Assembly: GCA_947383215.1 (NCBI GenBank)
Contig: CANDCP010000009.1
Location: forward strand, 1-64,000
Reading direction: 5' to 3'
From: an uncultured Roseburia sp.
GTDB lineage: Bacteria > Bacillota > Clostridia > Lachnospirales > Lachnospiraceae
DNA: 64,000 nucleotides
Positions 9,584 through 19,952 of this stretch are shown in pieces. Below the pieces are notes generated by a model, which did no database searches, had not been told where the DNA came from, and saw nothing but the letters and a program-made list of their open reading frames with translations. Numbering within the stretch: position 1 is the first letter of the stretch; each line of letters begins with the position of its first letter. The position numbers and the translations under genes are program-made.

Positions 9584-10123
9584 CTAATAATTATCGCAGT
9601 TTAACTCATAAAATCCCTGCGGATAATGACAGACCGGACAGACCTTCGGCGCGCAGATGCCGGAATATATATAGCCGCAGTTTAGACAGACCCAAAGTAC
9701 CTCGCCCGACTTACAGAATACTCTCCCGCTCTCGATATTCTCCACAAGCCTGCTGTAACGAAAATTATGGCTTTGCTCAATCTCCGCCACCTCGCGAAAA
9801 AGCCGGGCAATGTCTCCATATCCCTCCTGATCCGCCGCCACCGCATAGCTTTTGTACAGATCCGAGCACTCCCTCTCCTCACTGCGCGCGGCATCCTTTA
9901 AATTTTCAAGCGTAGCCGATTCTTTTCCCGCGCAAAGCTTCTCATGCCAGATTCGCGCATGCTGCTGCTCATTCCATGCCGTCTCGTCAAAGATATTGCC
10001 GATCTGCATGTATCCTTCCTGCCTTGCTTTTCTCGCATACAACTGGTATTTTGTGTTCGCTCTTGCCTCCCTGTCAAACGCGTCCAGTAGATTTTGATAC
10101 GTTCTGCTCTCTAAAAAATCCAA
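9584..10123 (-). CDS. Rubrerythrin
   Basis: 179 residues. An N-terminal ferritin-like di-iron four-helix bundle (EREARANTKYQLYARKA, DETAWNEQQHARIW, then EIEQSHNFRY with the second Glu-x-x-His) is followed by a C-terminal rubredoxin-like FeS4 domain with CLNCGY and CPVC cysteine pairs. It reduces hydrogen peroxide in the cytoplasm using rubredoxin-type electron transfer, a standard oxidative-stress enzyme of anaerobes. It stands alone between cell-wall genes. Confidence 0.95.
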   Translation of the reverse strand: MDFLESRTYQNLLDAFDREARANTKYQLYARKARQEGYMQIGNIFDETAWNEQQHARIWHEKLCAGKESATLENLKDAARSEERECSDLYKSYAVAADQEGYGDIARLFREVAEIEQSHNFRYSRLVENIESGRVFCKSGEVLWVCLNCGYIYSGICAPKVCPVCHYPQGFYELNCDNY

Positions 10124-10160
10124 ATGTCCACTTCCACATACGTTCTCTCTCTATTCTATG

Positions 10161-11180
10161 CTACCTTCCCTTCTTTATGTCCTCTGTTTTGATTTCTCTG
10201 ACCCGCTTCCACTCTTTCGTCCCCTCCACCTTGTTCACCTCGGACTGATTTTTTCTCAGAAAACGTACCAGATTGTACGGATTAATCCAGATTTCCGTAT
10301 TTCCGTCTTTTTGAGATTCGTCAAAAATCAACTGAATTCCGAAATGCAGATGCACCTCGTCAATATTATTGACATTCTCCGTATCGCTGTATCCGGTGTG
10401 CCCCATATATCCGATCACATCCCCGGCAGTCACCTGGGCCCCCTCTTTTAACCACTCGGCATACGGGTAATTCTGCCGCAAATGCGCGTAGTAATAATAC
10501 CGTTTTTTATCATGACTGCGAATCCCGATCCGCCAGCCGCCGTAACGATTCCATCCTAACGCCTCCACATAGCCGGATTCCACCGCGATAATCGGCGTTC
10601 CGATCTGCCCCATCATATCATGCCCGAGATGCTGCCGCTTATATCCGAAGCTCCTCGCCACTCCAAAATCATCATAATCCCGGTAATCAAAGGTTTTGGC
10701 AATCGGTGAAAAAGCCTTCAGCCCGTAGCATTTTTCAAACGACGCGCCGTTTTGTACCTCATACTCGCCCACATAACCGTCTAATACGGCGGAATATGCC
10801 TCCAGATAATAACCGTAATACTTCAGATCCTTTGCCAGCTGTGCCATGCTTACCTTCTCCTCCGTCAGCTTTTCCCCCGCGGCCTTTATCTCCTTCAGCG
10901 CGGATTCTTTAAACTCTCCGCCGCATTTCGCTCCCGCATAGGCTAAAAGCTCGATCCAGTTTAAATGCACCGGCTGATCCAAGGACGCGACGTCCATCTC
11001 ATACGCAAGACAAAGCGCGTCGTAGGAAACGTTAAAGTCCACCCACTTAATAAAATCTTTGCCGTTTGCGGCTATGTCCGCCTGTTCATATGACTTTGTC
11101 CATACCGCGCCGCCCGCCAGAATTACAAACGTCAGCAATTCCAGCATAATACCCTTCTTTATTTTTTTACCATACTCCAT
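10161..11180 (-). CDS. M23-family (LytM-like) peptidase domain protein, membrane-anchored
   Basis: About 339 residues from the ATG at 11180; in-frame upstream ATGs give up to 377, and none has a strong ribosome site. One transmembrane segment (MLELLTFVILAGGAVW) is followed by an extracytoplasmic region. The C-terminal half is an M23 zinc-peptidase fold: HLGHDMMGQIGTPI, GWRIGIRSHDKKRYYYYAHL, GDVIGYMGHTGYS and EVHLHFGIQ. The HLGHD, YAHL and HLHF motifs carry the metal and catalytic histidines. It resembles SpoIIQ/SpoIVFA-like or general endopeptidases; the exact role is unclear. Confidence 0.85.
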   Translation of the reverse strand: MEYGKKIKKGIMLELLTFVILAGGAVWTKSYEQADIAANGKDFIKWVDFNVSYDALCLAYEMDVASLDQPVHLNWIELLAYAGAKCGGEFKESALKEIKAAGEKLTEEKVSMAQLAKDLKYYGYYLEAYSAVLDGYVGEYEVQNGASFEKCYGLKAFSPIAKTFDYRDYDDFGVARSFGYKRQHLGHDMMGQIGTPIIAVESGYVEALGWNRYGGWRIGIRSHDKKRYYYYAHLRQNYPYAEWLKEGAQVTAGDVIGYMGHTGYSDTENVNNIDEVHLHFGIQLIFDESQKDGNTEIWINPYNLVRFLRKNQSEVNKVEGTKEWKRVREIKTEDIKKGR

Positions 11181-11275
11181 ATTGCCACGCTCACATTTTT
11201 TCATAGTAGAATATATGTGAGTACCTGTCATATTATTTTCATTTCTTATGATCGATCGGATTCCGGACGCAAAGA

Positions 11276-11303
11276 GGGCGGGATGAAATTTCATCCCGCC
11301 CTA
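11276..11303 (-). terminator. Perfect palindrome, probable terminator after trpB
   Basis: A perfect 28-base palindrome (AGGGCGGGATGAAA and its complement, with no spacer) lies about 30 bases past the trpB stop and ahead of the M23 gene. On the minus strand it is followed only by a weak T-rich stretch (TCTTTG), so termination is likely but not certain. Confidence 0.55.
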
Positions 11304-11333
11304 CTCTGTTCATCTGCAACGGCACAGCCGAAC

Positions 11334-12707
11334 TCACTCTACCTTCGGCAAGCCCGCAAATCCGGCTGCCAGCTCCTCGTCGGTCGGTATGTAGTCGCTC
11401 ATCTCGCCGTTGTTGTATTTCTCATAAGCAACCATATCAAAATATCCGGTTCCGGTCAGCCCGAATACGATCGTCTTCTCCTCGCCCGTCTCTTTGCACT
11501 TCAAAGCCTCGTCGATCGCCACACGGATTGCGTGAGAGCTCTCCGGCGCCGGAAGGATTCCTTCTACTCTCGCAAACTGCTCCGCCGCCTCGAATACGGA
11601 CGTCTGTTCTACGCTCACGGCCTCCATCAGCCCGTCGTCATAGAGCTGCGACAGCGTGGAACTCATCCCGTGATAGCGGAGCCCTCCCGCATGGTTGGCC
11701 GACGGAATGAAACCGCTGCCAAGCGTGTACATTTTCGCTAACGGACATACCTTTCCGGTATCGCAGAAGTCGTATGCGTATCTGCCTCTTGTAAAGCTCG
11801 GGCAGGAAGCCGGTTCGACCGCAATAATGCGATAATCCTTCTCCCCTCTTAATTTCTCGCCCATAAACGGAGAAATCAAACCGCCGAGGTTCGAGCCGCC
11901 TCCCGCGCATCCTATAATGATATCCGGCGTAATTTCGTATTTATCCAGAGCCGCCTTTGTCTCCATTCCGATTACGGACTGATGCAAAAGCACCTGGTTG
12001 AGCACGCTTCCGAGCACATAACGGTAGCCCTCGGCGCTTGTAGCCGCCTCAACGGCCTCCGAAATCGCACAGCCTAAGCTTCCGGACGTACCCGGATGCT
12101 CCGCGAGAATCTTTCTTCCGACCTCCGTCGTCTCCGACGGCGACGGCGTTACGCTCGCCCCGTAGGTGCGCATTACCTCGCGGCGGAACGGCTTCTGCTC
12201 GTAGGACACCTTCACCATATACACCTTGCAGTCCAAATCAAAATACGAACAGGCCATAGAGAGCGCCGTTCCCCACTGGCCCGCGCCCGTCTCGGTCGTC
12301 ACTCCTTTTAACCCCTGCTTTTTCGCATAATAAGCCTGCGCAATCGCGGAATTCAGCTTGTGGCTTCCGCTCGTGTTATTCCCCTCAAATTTGTAATAAA
12401 TTTTTGCCGGCGTCTGTAACTTTTTCTCAAGGCAATACGCACGCACAAGCGGCGACGGACGGTACATCTTGTAAAAGTCCCGAATCTCCGCCGGAATGTC
12501 AATAAACCTTGTCGTATCGTCAAGCTCCTGCGCTACAAGCTCGTCGCAAAACACATGTCCTAACTCCTCCGCCGTCATCGGCGCAAGCGTCCCCGGATTC
12601 AAAAGCGGCGCCGGCTTATTCTTCATATCGGCACGCACATTGTACCACTGCTTCGGCATCTCGCTCTCTTCCAGGTAAATTTTATAAGGGATCGTTTTCT
12701 CGTTCAT
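11334..12707 (-). CDS. trpB: Tryptophan synthase beta chain-like (TrpB2 type), PLP enzyme
   Basis: 457 residues, longer than TrpB1 (about 400) and typical of the TrpB2 group. The PLP lysine is in NTSGSHKLNSA (near residue 110), the phosphate-binding loop is GCAGGGSNLGG, and ETGAGQWG carries the catalytic Glu. It condenses indole and serine to tryptophan. It is not in a trp operon here, as is common for TrpB2, which may act in indole salvage. The start at 12707 follows GGAGG by five bases; the upstream codons from 12719 overlap that site. Confidence 0.92.
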   Translation of the reverse strand: MNEKTIPYKIYLEESEMPKQWYNVRADMKNKPAPLLNPGTLAPMTAEELGHVFCDELVAQELDDTTRFIDIPAEIRDFYKMYRPSPLVRAYCLEKKLQTPAKIYYKFEGNNTSGSHKLNSAIAQAYYAKKQGLKGVTTETGAGQWGTALSMACSYFDLDCKVYMVKVSYEQKPFRREVMRTYGASVTPSPSETTEVGRKILAEHPGTSGSLGCAISEAVEAATSAEGYRYVLGSVLNQVLLHQSVIGMETKAALDKYEITPDIIIGCAGGGSNLGGLISPFMGEKLRGEKDYRIIAVEPASCPSFTRGRYAYDFCDTGKVCPLAKMYTLGSGFIPSANHAGGLRYHGMSSTLSQLYDDGLMEAVSVEQTSVFEAAEQFARVEGILPAPESSHAIRVAIDEALKCKETGEEKTIVFGLTGTGYFDMVAYEKYNNGEMSDYIPTDEELAAGFAGLPKVE

Positions 12708-12781
12708 ACTTACCTCCACTGTTTCCTCTAGGTATTTAGGTATTCATCGCCGTAAAAATACGGCGGACTGCTTTTAGTTTA

Positions 12782-13675
12782 TCAATTTATGGAGCTTCGG
12801 TCAATAATTTCCTGAAGCTCGACGCCTTCTACCGGCGCTTCCCCTAAATCCTCATGTTTCCCGTCCGCCCCGACTGTCCCGAGACGGCGCCCTTCCATTT
12901 CCGGATTTTTCTCAATGACATAATATCCGCTCTCCTTTGTCTCCGGACGAAACGTCACATATACGCGGTAGCAAAACGGCTCGCCGTCCGCCTTCGCCGG
13001 CATGTCCACGCGAATCAAGAGCAGATCGCTGCTTATCGTAAGCGCCAGAACCGCAAAATCCGACTCGGCAAACGGATTGCCTTTCCCCTGCGCGCAGGCG
13101 TCTGAAAAAATCTGATAAATAAACGCCTCTTTCTCCTCGCACAGCCGGTTGACAAACGCCTCCCCCTCGGTATACAGCCGCCCCGGCAGCGCTTGATATT
13201 CCACCCGGTTTCGAACGCGCTGCCTGTACTGCGCCGGCGTCAGCTCCATTTGTCTCTCTTTCGTCTGCTTTGCAAGCGCAAGGTCGGCCTCGTACAGCCG
13301 TTTCACCAGATCCGTCTTTAAAATCAGATTATCCGTGTACGGATTGATTACCATCCCCTTTAATTGGAACTTATCGTTCGCCACAAGACTGTTGCATACC
13401 GGAAACGGCATAACTATAACCGCCTGGCGCTTTATCTCCTCCGTGGCATGCTTCTGGCTGGTAAAGACGGCCAGAAACTGCTCGCCCTCTTTGTTTTTCA
13501 AAAAGAGCGGCATCGGCTTTTTTTCTTCATTTACCAACGACGGAACGAATAACTGCGAGGGACGCAGCATATTTAAGACCTTACTGAAATTCTCTTTCGT
13601 CTGCTCTGCCTTATATTCCAAAATGGCAGCCTCCGCCCTCTCGTTTGATATCTGTTTTGTCTGTTTGTCTTCCAT
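12782..13675 (-). CDS. SseB-family protein
   Basis: 297 residues with the SseB N-terminal pattern (ILEYKAEQTKENFSKVLNMLRPSQLFVP, then FLKNKEGEQFLAVFTS and MVINPYTDNLIL) and an extra C-terminal domain seen in Clostridia. The biochemical role is unknown; in enterobacteria SseB is an enhanced serine-sensitivity protein. It lies 38 bases downstream of purL on the same strand and may be cotranscribed with it. Confidence 0.75.
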   Translation of the reverse strand: MEDKQTKQISNERAEAAILEYKAEQTKENFSKVLNMLRPSQLFVPSLVNEEKKPMPLFLKNKEGEQFLAVFTSQKHATEEIKRQAVIVMPFPVCNSLVANDKFQLKGMVINPYTDNLILKTDLVKRLYEADLALAKQTKERQMELTPAQYRQRVRNRVEYQALPGRLYTEGEAFVNRLCEEKEAFIYQIFSDACAQGKGNPFAESDFAVLALTISSDLLLIRVDMPAKADGEPFCYRVYVTFRPETKESGYYVIEKNPEMEGRRLGTVGADGKHEDLGEAPVEGVELQEIIDRSSIN

Positions 13676-13713
13676 GATTCGTCTCCTTCAACACCCGGCC
13701 AGTCAGCCCGATG

Positions 13714-16700
13714 CTATTTAAAATATTCTACGCCCGATTCAAACAGCTTCAAATCCTGCTCGCCGTAGATGTTGACCGCCACCGAATCTCCGCGGCGCTC
13801 CGCGTGCGCCATCTTGCCGAGCACACGCCCGTCCGGGCTTGTGATTCCCTCAATCGCCATGTAAGAGCCGTTTACGTTCCACTCCTCGTCCATCGTAGGC
13901 GTTCCCGCCTCGTTGACATACTGCGTCGCAACCTGTCCGTTCGCAAACAACCGGTCTAACCACTCTTTTGGCGCGACAAACCGTCCCTCTCCGTGGGATG
14001 CCGGGCTGCAGTACACAGCTCCAAGCTCTGCCTTATGCAGCCATGGAGATTTATTCGTCACCACTTTGGTATAGACCATCTTGGAAATATGGCGTCCGAT
14101 CGTATTATACGTCAGCGTCGGCGAATCGGCCCTCTGCTGCGTAATCTCGCCGTACGGCACAAGCCCAAGCTTAATCAGAGCCTGAAAACCATTGCAGATT
14201 CCAAGCGCAAGCCCGTCGCGGTTTACAAGCAGCTCGCCGACTGCCTCTTTTATCTTCTCATTGCGGAACGCCGTCGCAAAAAACTTTGCGGAACCTTCCG
14301 GTTCGTCGCCTGCGGAAAATCCGCCCGGGAACATGATGATCTGCGCCTGCCGGATTGCCGCCGCAAATTCTTCCACGGAGTCCCTGATATCCTCCGCCGT
14401 CAGATTTTTAAACACCTTTACGGTCACATCCGCTCCCGCGCGCTCAAACGCGCGCGCGCTGTCGTATTCGCAGTTTGTCCCCGGAAATACCGGAATAAAG
14501 ACGTTCGGCCTCGCAACCTTATTTTTACAGACATATATCTCCTTTGTATCGTAAAGCCCCGTCCGAACCTCGTCCGTCTCCGCGGAGGCCTTCGTCGGGA
14601 ATACCTTTTCCAGCGTAGACGTCCACGCCTCTAACGCCTCCTCCATCCGGATAACGGCGCCGTCGTATACAAACTGCCCGGAATCTTCCACTGTCGCGAC
14701 TGCCTTATAATTTTTCAAAAGCCCGGATTTTGCCATTTCTTTTTCCAGCTCGACAGCGGACTCGCCCGGAACTTCAGCGACAATATTTCCAAAACCAGGC
14801 GCAAACATTTCCATATCCGTCACAGACGCATCCATCGTAACGCCAAGCTTGTTTCCAAACGCCATTTTACTGACTGCAGCCGCAAGCCCGCTCGCATCCA
14901 GCGTATATGCCGATACGATAACGCCCTTTTGTATCAGCGCATGGACGGCGTCATATAAGCTCATGACCTGCGCGTAATCCGGAAGATCGTACGCGTCTTT
15001 CTCAATGGTAAACAAATACAGCTTATTCCCGGCTTTCTTCAACTCCGGCGTTATAATCTCCGCTTCTCTCGCGACATCCACCGCGAACGAGACAAGCGTC
15101 GGCGGCACGTCTATCTCATTAAAGCTTCCAGACATAGAATCCTTTCCGCCGATCGACGGCAGCCCAAACGCAATCTGCGCGCTGTACGCGCCAAGCAGCG
15201 CCGCAAGCGGCTGACTCCAGCGAGAAGGCTCGCCGGACATTCTGCGGAAATACTCCTGAAAGGTAAAACGGATTTTCTTATAATCTCCGCCCGCCGTTAC
15301 AATCCTTGACACAGATTCAAGAACCGCGTAAGCGGCGCCGTGATACGGGCTCCACGAAGAGAGATACGGATTAAACCCGTAGCTCATCATCGTCACGGTA
15401 TCGCATTTCCCTGTCGCCACAGGAAGCTTCGCAACCATGCTCTGCGTCTCCGTCAGCTGATATCTGCCTCCGTACGGCATATATACGCTTCCCGCTCCGA
15501 TAGAACCGTCAAACCGCTCCACAAGTCCTTTCTGGGAACATACGTTGAGATCCGAAAGCATCGCCAGATACGCCTGTTTTTTATCCCCTCTCCCAAGCGC
15601 CTCCGACACCCTGCTCGACTCAATCTGATCAAAATACTTTTCTTTCTCATCCGGCATCGATACGGCGGCCGACGTCTCCTGGTGCGCGCCGTTCGTGTTG
15701 AGGAACGCCCTGGAAATATTGACGATCTCTTTCCCTCTCCATTCCAGGATAAGCCGCGGCTCCTTTGTCACAACAGCTACTTTCACCGCCTCTAAATTTT
15801 CTTCCGCCGCGTATTTTAAAAACTGATCGACGTCCTCCGGCGCGATGACAACCGCCATACGCTCCTGCGATTCGGAGATCGCAAGCTCCGTCCCGTCGAG
15901 GCCCGCGTACTTTTTCGGCACCTTATCGAGGTCGACGCGAAGCCCGTCCGCAAGCTCCCCGATTGCCACGGAGACGCCGCCCGCGCCGAAATCATTACAT
16001 TTTTTAATGATTCTGCTCACTTCCTCGCGGCGGAATAACCTCTGGATCTTGCGCTCGGTCGGCGGATTTCCTTTCTGCACCTCCGCTCCGCAGGTGTCTA
16101 TGGATTTCGTCGTGTGCGCCTTGGAGGAGCCGGTCGCGCCGCCGCACCCGTCGCGCCCCGTACGGCCGCCCAACAGAATAATGATATCTCCCGGATCGGA
16201 AGTCAGCCTTTGCACCGCGCGCCTTGGAGCCGCCCCCATGACCGCCCCGATCTCCATTCTCTTCGCGACATAATCCGGATGGTAAATCTCCTTGACATAG
16301 CCGGTTGCAAGTCCGATCTGGTTGCCGTAGGAACTGTATCCGTGCGCCGCGCCGCGAACCAGCTTCTTCTGCGGCAGCTTTCCCTTCATCGTATCCTTTA
16401 CCGACACGGTCGGATCGGCCGCGCCCGTGACGCGCATCGCCTGGTACACATAGGTGCGTCCCGAGAGCGGATCGCGGATTGCGCCGCCAAGGCATGTCGC
16501 CGCGCCTCCGAAAGGCTCGATTTCCGTCGGATGGTTGTGCGTCTCATTCTTAAAATTTACAAGCCACTCTTCGGTCTTTCCGTCTACCTCTACCGGAACG
16601 ACAATCGAACACGCGTTGATTTCGTCCGATTCCTCCTGGTCGTCAAGCTTTCCCTCTTTTTTCAGGCGTTTCATTGCCATCAACGCAAGATCCATCAGGC

Positions 16701-17517
16701 AGACAAATTTGTCGTCCCTTCCCTCGTACATGCGCTTATGCGTCGCAAGATAATCCTGATACGTCTCTTCGATCGGCTTTCGATAATAGCCGTCGGCGAA
16801 CGTCACATCCGTCAATTCGGTGGAAAACGTCGTGTGCCGGCAGTGATCGGACCAGTAGGTATCGAGCACGCGGATCTCCGTCATAGACGGATCTCTCTTT
16901 TCCTCGCTTTTAAAATAATTCTGAATGTGCAAGAAATCCTTAAATGTCATCGCAAGATTCAAAGAATCGTACAGCGACTGCAGCTCTTCCTTTGCCATCT
17001 CGCAAAAGCCGTCAAAAATCAGGATATCCTTCGGCTCCTCGAACTCCTGTCTAAGCGTCTGCGGCTTGTCCGTCCCGGCCTCCCTGGAATCTACCGGATT
17101 GATGCAGTGTTCCTTTATTGCCGCAAGCTGCGCCGAGTCCATCTCGCCGTAAATCACGTAAGCCGTCGCCGTGCGGATAATCGGCTCCTCATCCTCTTTT
17201 AACAGTTTAACGCACTGCTCCGCCGAGTCGGCCCGCTGGTCAAACTGTCCCGGAAGGTACTCCACAAAAAACGCCGTTCCGCCCGCAAGGTCAAAATCCT
17301 CCTCATAGACGTCGTCCACCGGCGGCTCCGAAAACACTGTGACGAGCGCACGTTTATAGACGTCCTCGGAAATATTTTCAATATCGTAGCGGACCAAAAC
17401 CCTGACGTCGGTCACGGTTTTGATTCCAAGATAGCTTTTAATCTCCGACTTCAGCTCTTTCGCAGCCACCGCGTATTCTTTTTTCTTTTCTACATATACC
17501 CGTCTCACATTGCTCAT
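13714..17517 (-). CDS. purL: Phosphoribosylformylglycinamidine synthase, single-chain (PurL with PurQ domain)
   Basis: A 1267-residue enzyme of purine synthesis converting FGAR to FGAM with glutamine and ATP. The synthetase part shows FKNETHNHPTEIEPFGGAAT (ATP site), GGRTGRDGCGGATGSS and SIGGKDSMSG. The C-terminal glutaminase has FPGGFSAGDEPEG and GICNGFQAL, whose Cys is the nucleophile, followed by SHGEGRF. Fused PurL-PurQ is known in Proteobacteria, Bacteroidetes and many Lachnospiraceae, unlike the split PurSQL of bacilli. Other pur genes are not nearby. Confidence 0.97.
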   Translation of the reverse strand: MSNVRRVYVEKKKEYAVAAKELKSEIKSYLGIKTVTDVRVLVRYDIENISEDVYKRALVTVFSEPPVDDVYEEDFDLAGGTAFFVEYLPGQFDQRADSAEQCVKLLKEDEEPIIRTATAYVIYGEMDSAQLAAIKEHCINPVDSREAGTDKPQTLRQEFEEPKDILIFDGFCEMAKEELQSLYDSLNLAMTFKDFLHIQNYFKSEEKRDPSMTEIRVLDTYWSDHCRHTTFSTELTDVTFADGYYRKPIEETYQDYLATHKRMYEGRDDKFVCLMDLALMAMKRLKKEGKLDDQEESDEINACSIVVPVEVDGKTEEWLVNFKNETHNHPTEIEPFGGAATCLGGAIRDPLSGRTYVYQAMRVTGAADPTVSVKDTMKGKLPQKKLVRGAAHGYSSYGNQIGLATGYVKEIYHPDYVAKRMEIGAVMGAAPRRAVQRLTSDPGDIIILLGGRTGRDGCGGATGSSKAHTTKSIDTCGAEVQKGNPPTERKIQRLFRREEVSRIIKKCNDFGAGGVSVAIGELADGLRVDLDKVPKKYAGLDGTELAISESQERMAVVIAPEDVDQFLKYAAEENLEAVKVAVVTKEPRLILEWRGKEIVNISRAFLNTNGAHQETSAAVSMPDEKEKYFDQIESSRVSEALGRGDKKQAYLAMLSDLNVCSQKGLVERFDGSIGAGSVYMPYGGRYQLTETQSMVAKLPVATGKCDTVTMMSYGFNPYLSSWSPYHGAAYAVLESVSRIVTAGGDYKKIRFTFQEYFRRMSGEPSRWSQPLAALLGAYSAQIAFGLPSIGGKDSMSGSFNEIDVPPTLVSFAVDVAREAEIITPELKKAGNKLYLFTIEKDAYDLPDYAQVMSLYDAVHALIQKGVIVSAYTLDASGLAAAVSKMAFGNKLGVTMDASVTDMEMFAPGFGNIVAEVPGESAVELEKEMAKSGLLKNYKAVATVEDSGQFVYDGAVIRMEEALEAWTSTLEKVFPTKASAETDEVRTGLYDTKEIYVCKNKVARPNVFIPVFPGTNCEYDSARAFERAGADVTVKVFKNLTAEDIRDSVEEFAAAIRQAQIIMFPGGFSAGDEPEGSAKFFATAFRNEKIKEAVGELLVNRDGLALGICNGFQALIKLGLVPYGEITQQRADSPTLTYNTIGRHISKMVYTKVVTNKSPWLHKAELGAVYCSPASHGEGRFVAPKEWLDRLFANGQVATQYVNEAGTPTMDEEWNVNGSYMAIEGITSPDGRVLGKMAHAERRGDSVAVNIYGEQDLKLFESGVEYFK

Positions 17518-17520
17518 ACG

Positions 17521-17991
17521 TCATTCTCCTTTCATACTGCGAATCAGATTCACCATCTCGATCGCGCCCTCTGCGCACTCAGAGCCCTTATTTCCCGCCT
17601 TCGTCCCGGCGCGCTCAATCGCCTGCTCAATGTTTTCCGTCGTCAGCACGCCAAACATCACCGGTATTCCGCTGTTTAAGGATACCTGGGCGATCCCCTT
17701 TGACACCTCGCTGCAGACATAATCGTAATGCGTTGTGCTTCCCCTGATCACGGCCCCGAGACAAATCACTGCATCATACCGATTGCTTTTTGCCATCTTA
17801 GAGGCAATCAGCGGAATTTCAAACGCGCCCGGCACCCACGCCACGTCGATCTGCTCTTCTTTCACATTGTGCCGCACCAGAGTGTCTACCGCGCCGGAGA
17901 GAAGCTTCGACACGATAAATTCGTTAAATCTCGCCGCTACGATTCCTATCCGGATCTCTTCTGATACTAATTTTCCTTCAAATACGTTCAT
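17521..17991 (-). CDS. ribH: 6,7-dimethyl-8-ribityllumazine synthase
   Basis: 156 residues, standard length. Motifs [37 protein letters not shown] and the C-terminal Cys/Glu-rich helix are those of lumazine synthase. It joins the ribityl-aminouracil with dihydroxybutanone phosphate and forms icosahedral or pentameric shells. It is the last gene of the rib operon and overlaps ribBA by four bases (ATGA). Confidence 0.97.
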   Translation of the reverse strand: MNVFEGKLVSEEIRIGIVAARFNEFIVSKLLSGAVDTLVRHNVKEEQIDVAWVPGAFEIPLIASKMAKSNRYDAVICLGAVIRGSTTHYDYVCSEVSKGIAQVSLNSGIPVMFGVLTTENIEQAIERAGTKAGNKGSECAEGAIEMVNLIRSMKGE

Positions 17992-19205
17992 GTTTGCTCT
18001 CCTTTTTCGTTATAATTTAAGATATGTCCCATTCGTTTCTGTTTTGTTTTCAGATAAAACAAATCGTACGCCGTCGCGTCCATCTGTATCGGCTCCCGTT
18101 TTTTGATTTCCATTCCAAAACCAGAAAGCTGATATACCTTGTCGGGATTGTTCGTCAGAAGCCGCAGCTCCTTAACGCCCAAATCGCGCAGAATCTGCGC
18201 GCCGATATAATATTCCCTCATATCTCCCGGAAAGCCGAGCGCAAGATTCGCATCTAACGTATCCATCCCCTTATCCTGAAGCTCGTAGGCGCGCAGCTTG
18301 TTCATCAGGCCGATCCCTCTTCCCTCCTGACGCATATACAAAAGAACGCCGCGGCCCTCTTTTTCAATCCGCGTCATCGCCGCGGCAAACTGCTGCCCGC
18401 AGTCGCAGCGCATAGAACCGAACGCATCCCCGGTCAGACACTCGGAATGAACGCGGCACAAAAGATCCTTTCCATCTCCGATCTCTCCCTTTACCAGGGC
18501 GACATGGTGTTCCCCGTTCAATTTATTGATATAACAGTGCGCCGTAAACTCTCCGTATTTTGTCGGCATCCTGGTAATCGCAACGCACTCTGTCAGCTTA
18601 TCGTTGCGTTTTCTGTACTCCTGCAGCGCGCTTATCGTAATAATCTTCAAATCCCACTTTCTGGCAAGCTCAAAGAGCTCGCTTGACCGCATCATTGTGC
18701 CGTCCTCGCGCATAATCTCACAACACAGACCGCACTCCTTTAAGCCCGCAAGACGCATCAGATCCACGGTCGCCTCCGTATGGCCGTTTCGCTCAAGCAC
18801 GCCGTTTTTTTTCGCCATAAGCGGAAACATATGGCCCGGCCTTCTGAAATCCTGCGGCTTTGCGTCGTCCGCCACACAGGCTCTGGCAGTTATCCCCCGT
18901 TCCGCCGCCGAGATCCCGGTCGTCGTATCTATGTGATCGACCGATACCGTAAACGCCGTCTCATGGTTGTCCGTATTATCGTTTACCATCTGCGGAAACT
19001 GCAGCTTCCTGCAAAGCGCTTCGCTCATCGGCATACAGATCAAGCCTTTGCCGTGCATCGCCATAAAATTCACGTTCTCTGTCGTGGCAAATTCGGCCGC
19101 GCATATAAAATCCCCCTCGTTCTCCCGATCCTCATCGTCCGTCACCAGTATGATTTTTCCCCGGCGCAGCTCGCAAAGCGCCTCCTCAACTGTATGATAT
19201 TCCAT
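17988..19205 (-). CDS. ribBA: Bifunctional DHBP synthase / GTP cyclohydrolase II
   Basis: 405 residues from the ATG at 19205, which has GGAAGGGATAGG upstream. The N-terminal DHBP synthase has [10 protein letters not shown] and the GHTEATVDL segment. The C-terminal GTP cyclohydrolase II has [21 protein letters not shown] (zinc cysteines) and [10 protein letters not shown]. It feeds both branches of riboflavin synthesis. It is flanked by ribE and ribH in the expected order; the FMN riboswitch upstream of ribD should control all four genes. Confidence 0.97.
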   Translation of the reverse strand: MEYHTVEEALCELRRGKIILVTDDEDRENEGDFICAAEFATTENVNFMAMHGKGLICMPMSEALCRKLQFPQMVNDNTDNHETAFTVSVDHIDTTTGISAAERGITARACVADDAKPQDFRRPGHMFPLMAKKNGVLERNGHTEATVDLMRLAGLKECGLCCEIMREDGTMMRSSELFELARKWDLKIITISALQEYRKRNDKLTECVAITRMPTKYGEFTAHCYINKLNGEHHVALVKGEIGDGKDLLCRVHSECLTGDAFGSMRCDCGQQFAAAMTRIEKEGRGVLLYMRQEGRGIGLMNKLRAYELQDKGMDTLDANLALGFPGDMREYYIGAQILRDLGVKELRLLTNNPDKVYQLSGFGMEIKKREPIQMDATAYDLFYLKTKQKRMGHILNYNEKGEQT

Positions 19206-19271
19206 CCTATCCCTTCCTCTCTCTTTGCATCTGCCTTGTCCGTCAGAACTTCCGTAAATGCTCTGCATTTG

Positions 19272-19952
19272 CTAATATCCAAGGCTTAACAGCTTTTCTC
19301 TTGTCAGCGTACTCTCTTTTTTCCCATCCGTCTCCTGCCCGTCTGCGGCACGCTGCGTCTTGTCCAAAGAACCGAAAAGCTTCTCTACATATTTTCCGAT
19401 ACAGTCGTTTTCTATATTGACCGTATCTCCAACCTTCTTTTTCGTAAGCGAGGTCGCCTCCCTCGTATGCGGAATGATTGAAACGCCAAATTCCCTGTCC
19501 GTCACAAACGCAACCGTTAAGCTGATTCCGTCGATGGCCACCGAGCCTTTCTCCACAATATAGCGAAGAATCTGCGGCGCAGCCTTCAGTCGATACCAGA
19601 CTGCGTTTTCATCCTTTTTTATCTCCGATATCGCGGCCGTGCCGTCAATATGGCCCGACACGATATGACCGCCGAAACGTCCGCCAAGGCGCATCGCGCG
19701 CTCTAAATTTACGACGTCCCCCGGCTTTAAGCTTCCCAGAGAAGAACGGTTCATCGTCTCATGCATCACATCCGCCGTAAAATCTTTCTCGGAAAATCCC
19801 GTGACCGTCAGGCAGATTCCGTTGACGGCTATACTGTCTCCGATCCTCACATCATCCAGCACTTTTTGGGCTCCCACGGCGAGAACCGCCGAATGCCGCC
19901 CCTTTCTTACCGAGCGGATCTCCCCCACTTCCTCTATGATTCCGGTAAACAC
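19272..19952 (-). CDS. ribE: Riboflavin synthase, alpha subunit
   Basis: 226 residues made of two tandem lumazine-binding repeats. The first starts MFTGIIEEVGEI and contains NGICLTV; the second starts at HIVSGHIDGTA and contains DGISLTV. It dismutates two lumazines to riboflavin. The C-terminus is about 15 residues longer than usual and charged. It overlaps ribD by 19 bases. In Bacillus this gene is also called ribE or ribB. Confidence 0.96.
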   Translation of the reverse strand: MFTGIIEEVGEIRSVRKGRHSAVLAVGAQKVLDDVRIGDSIAVNGICLTVTGFSEKDFTADVMHETMNRSSLGSLKPGDVVNLERAMRLGGRFGGHIVSGHIDGTAAISEIKKDENAVWYRLKAAPQILRYIVEKGSVAIDGISLTVAFVTDREFGVSIIPHTREATSLTKKKVGDTVNIENDCIGKYVEKLFGSLDKTQRAADGQETDGKKESTLTREKLLSLGY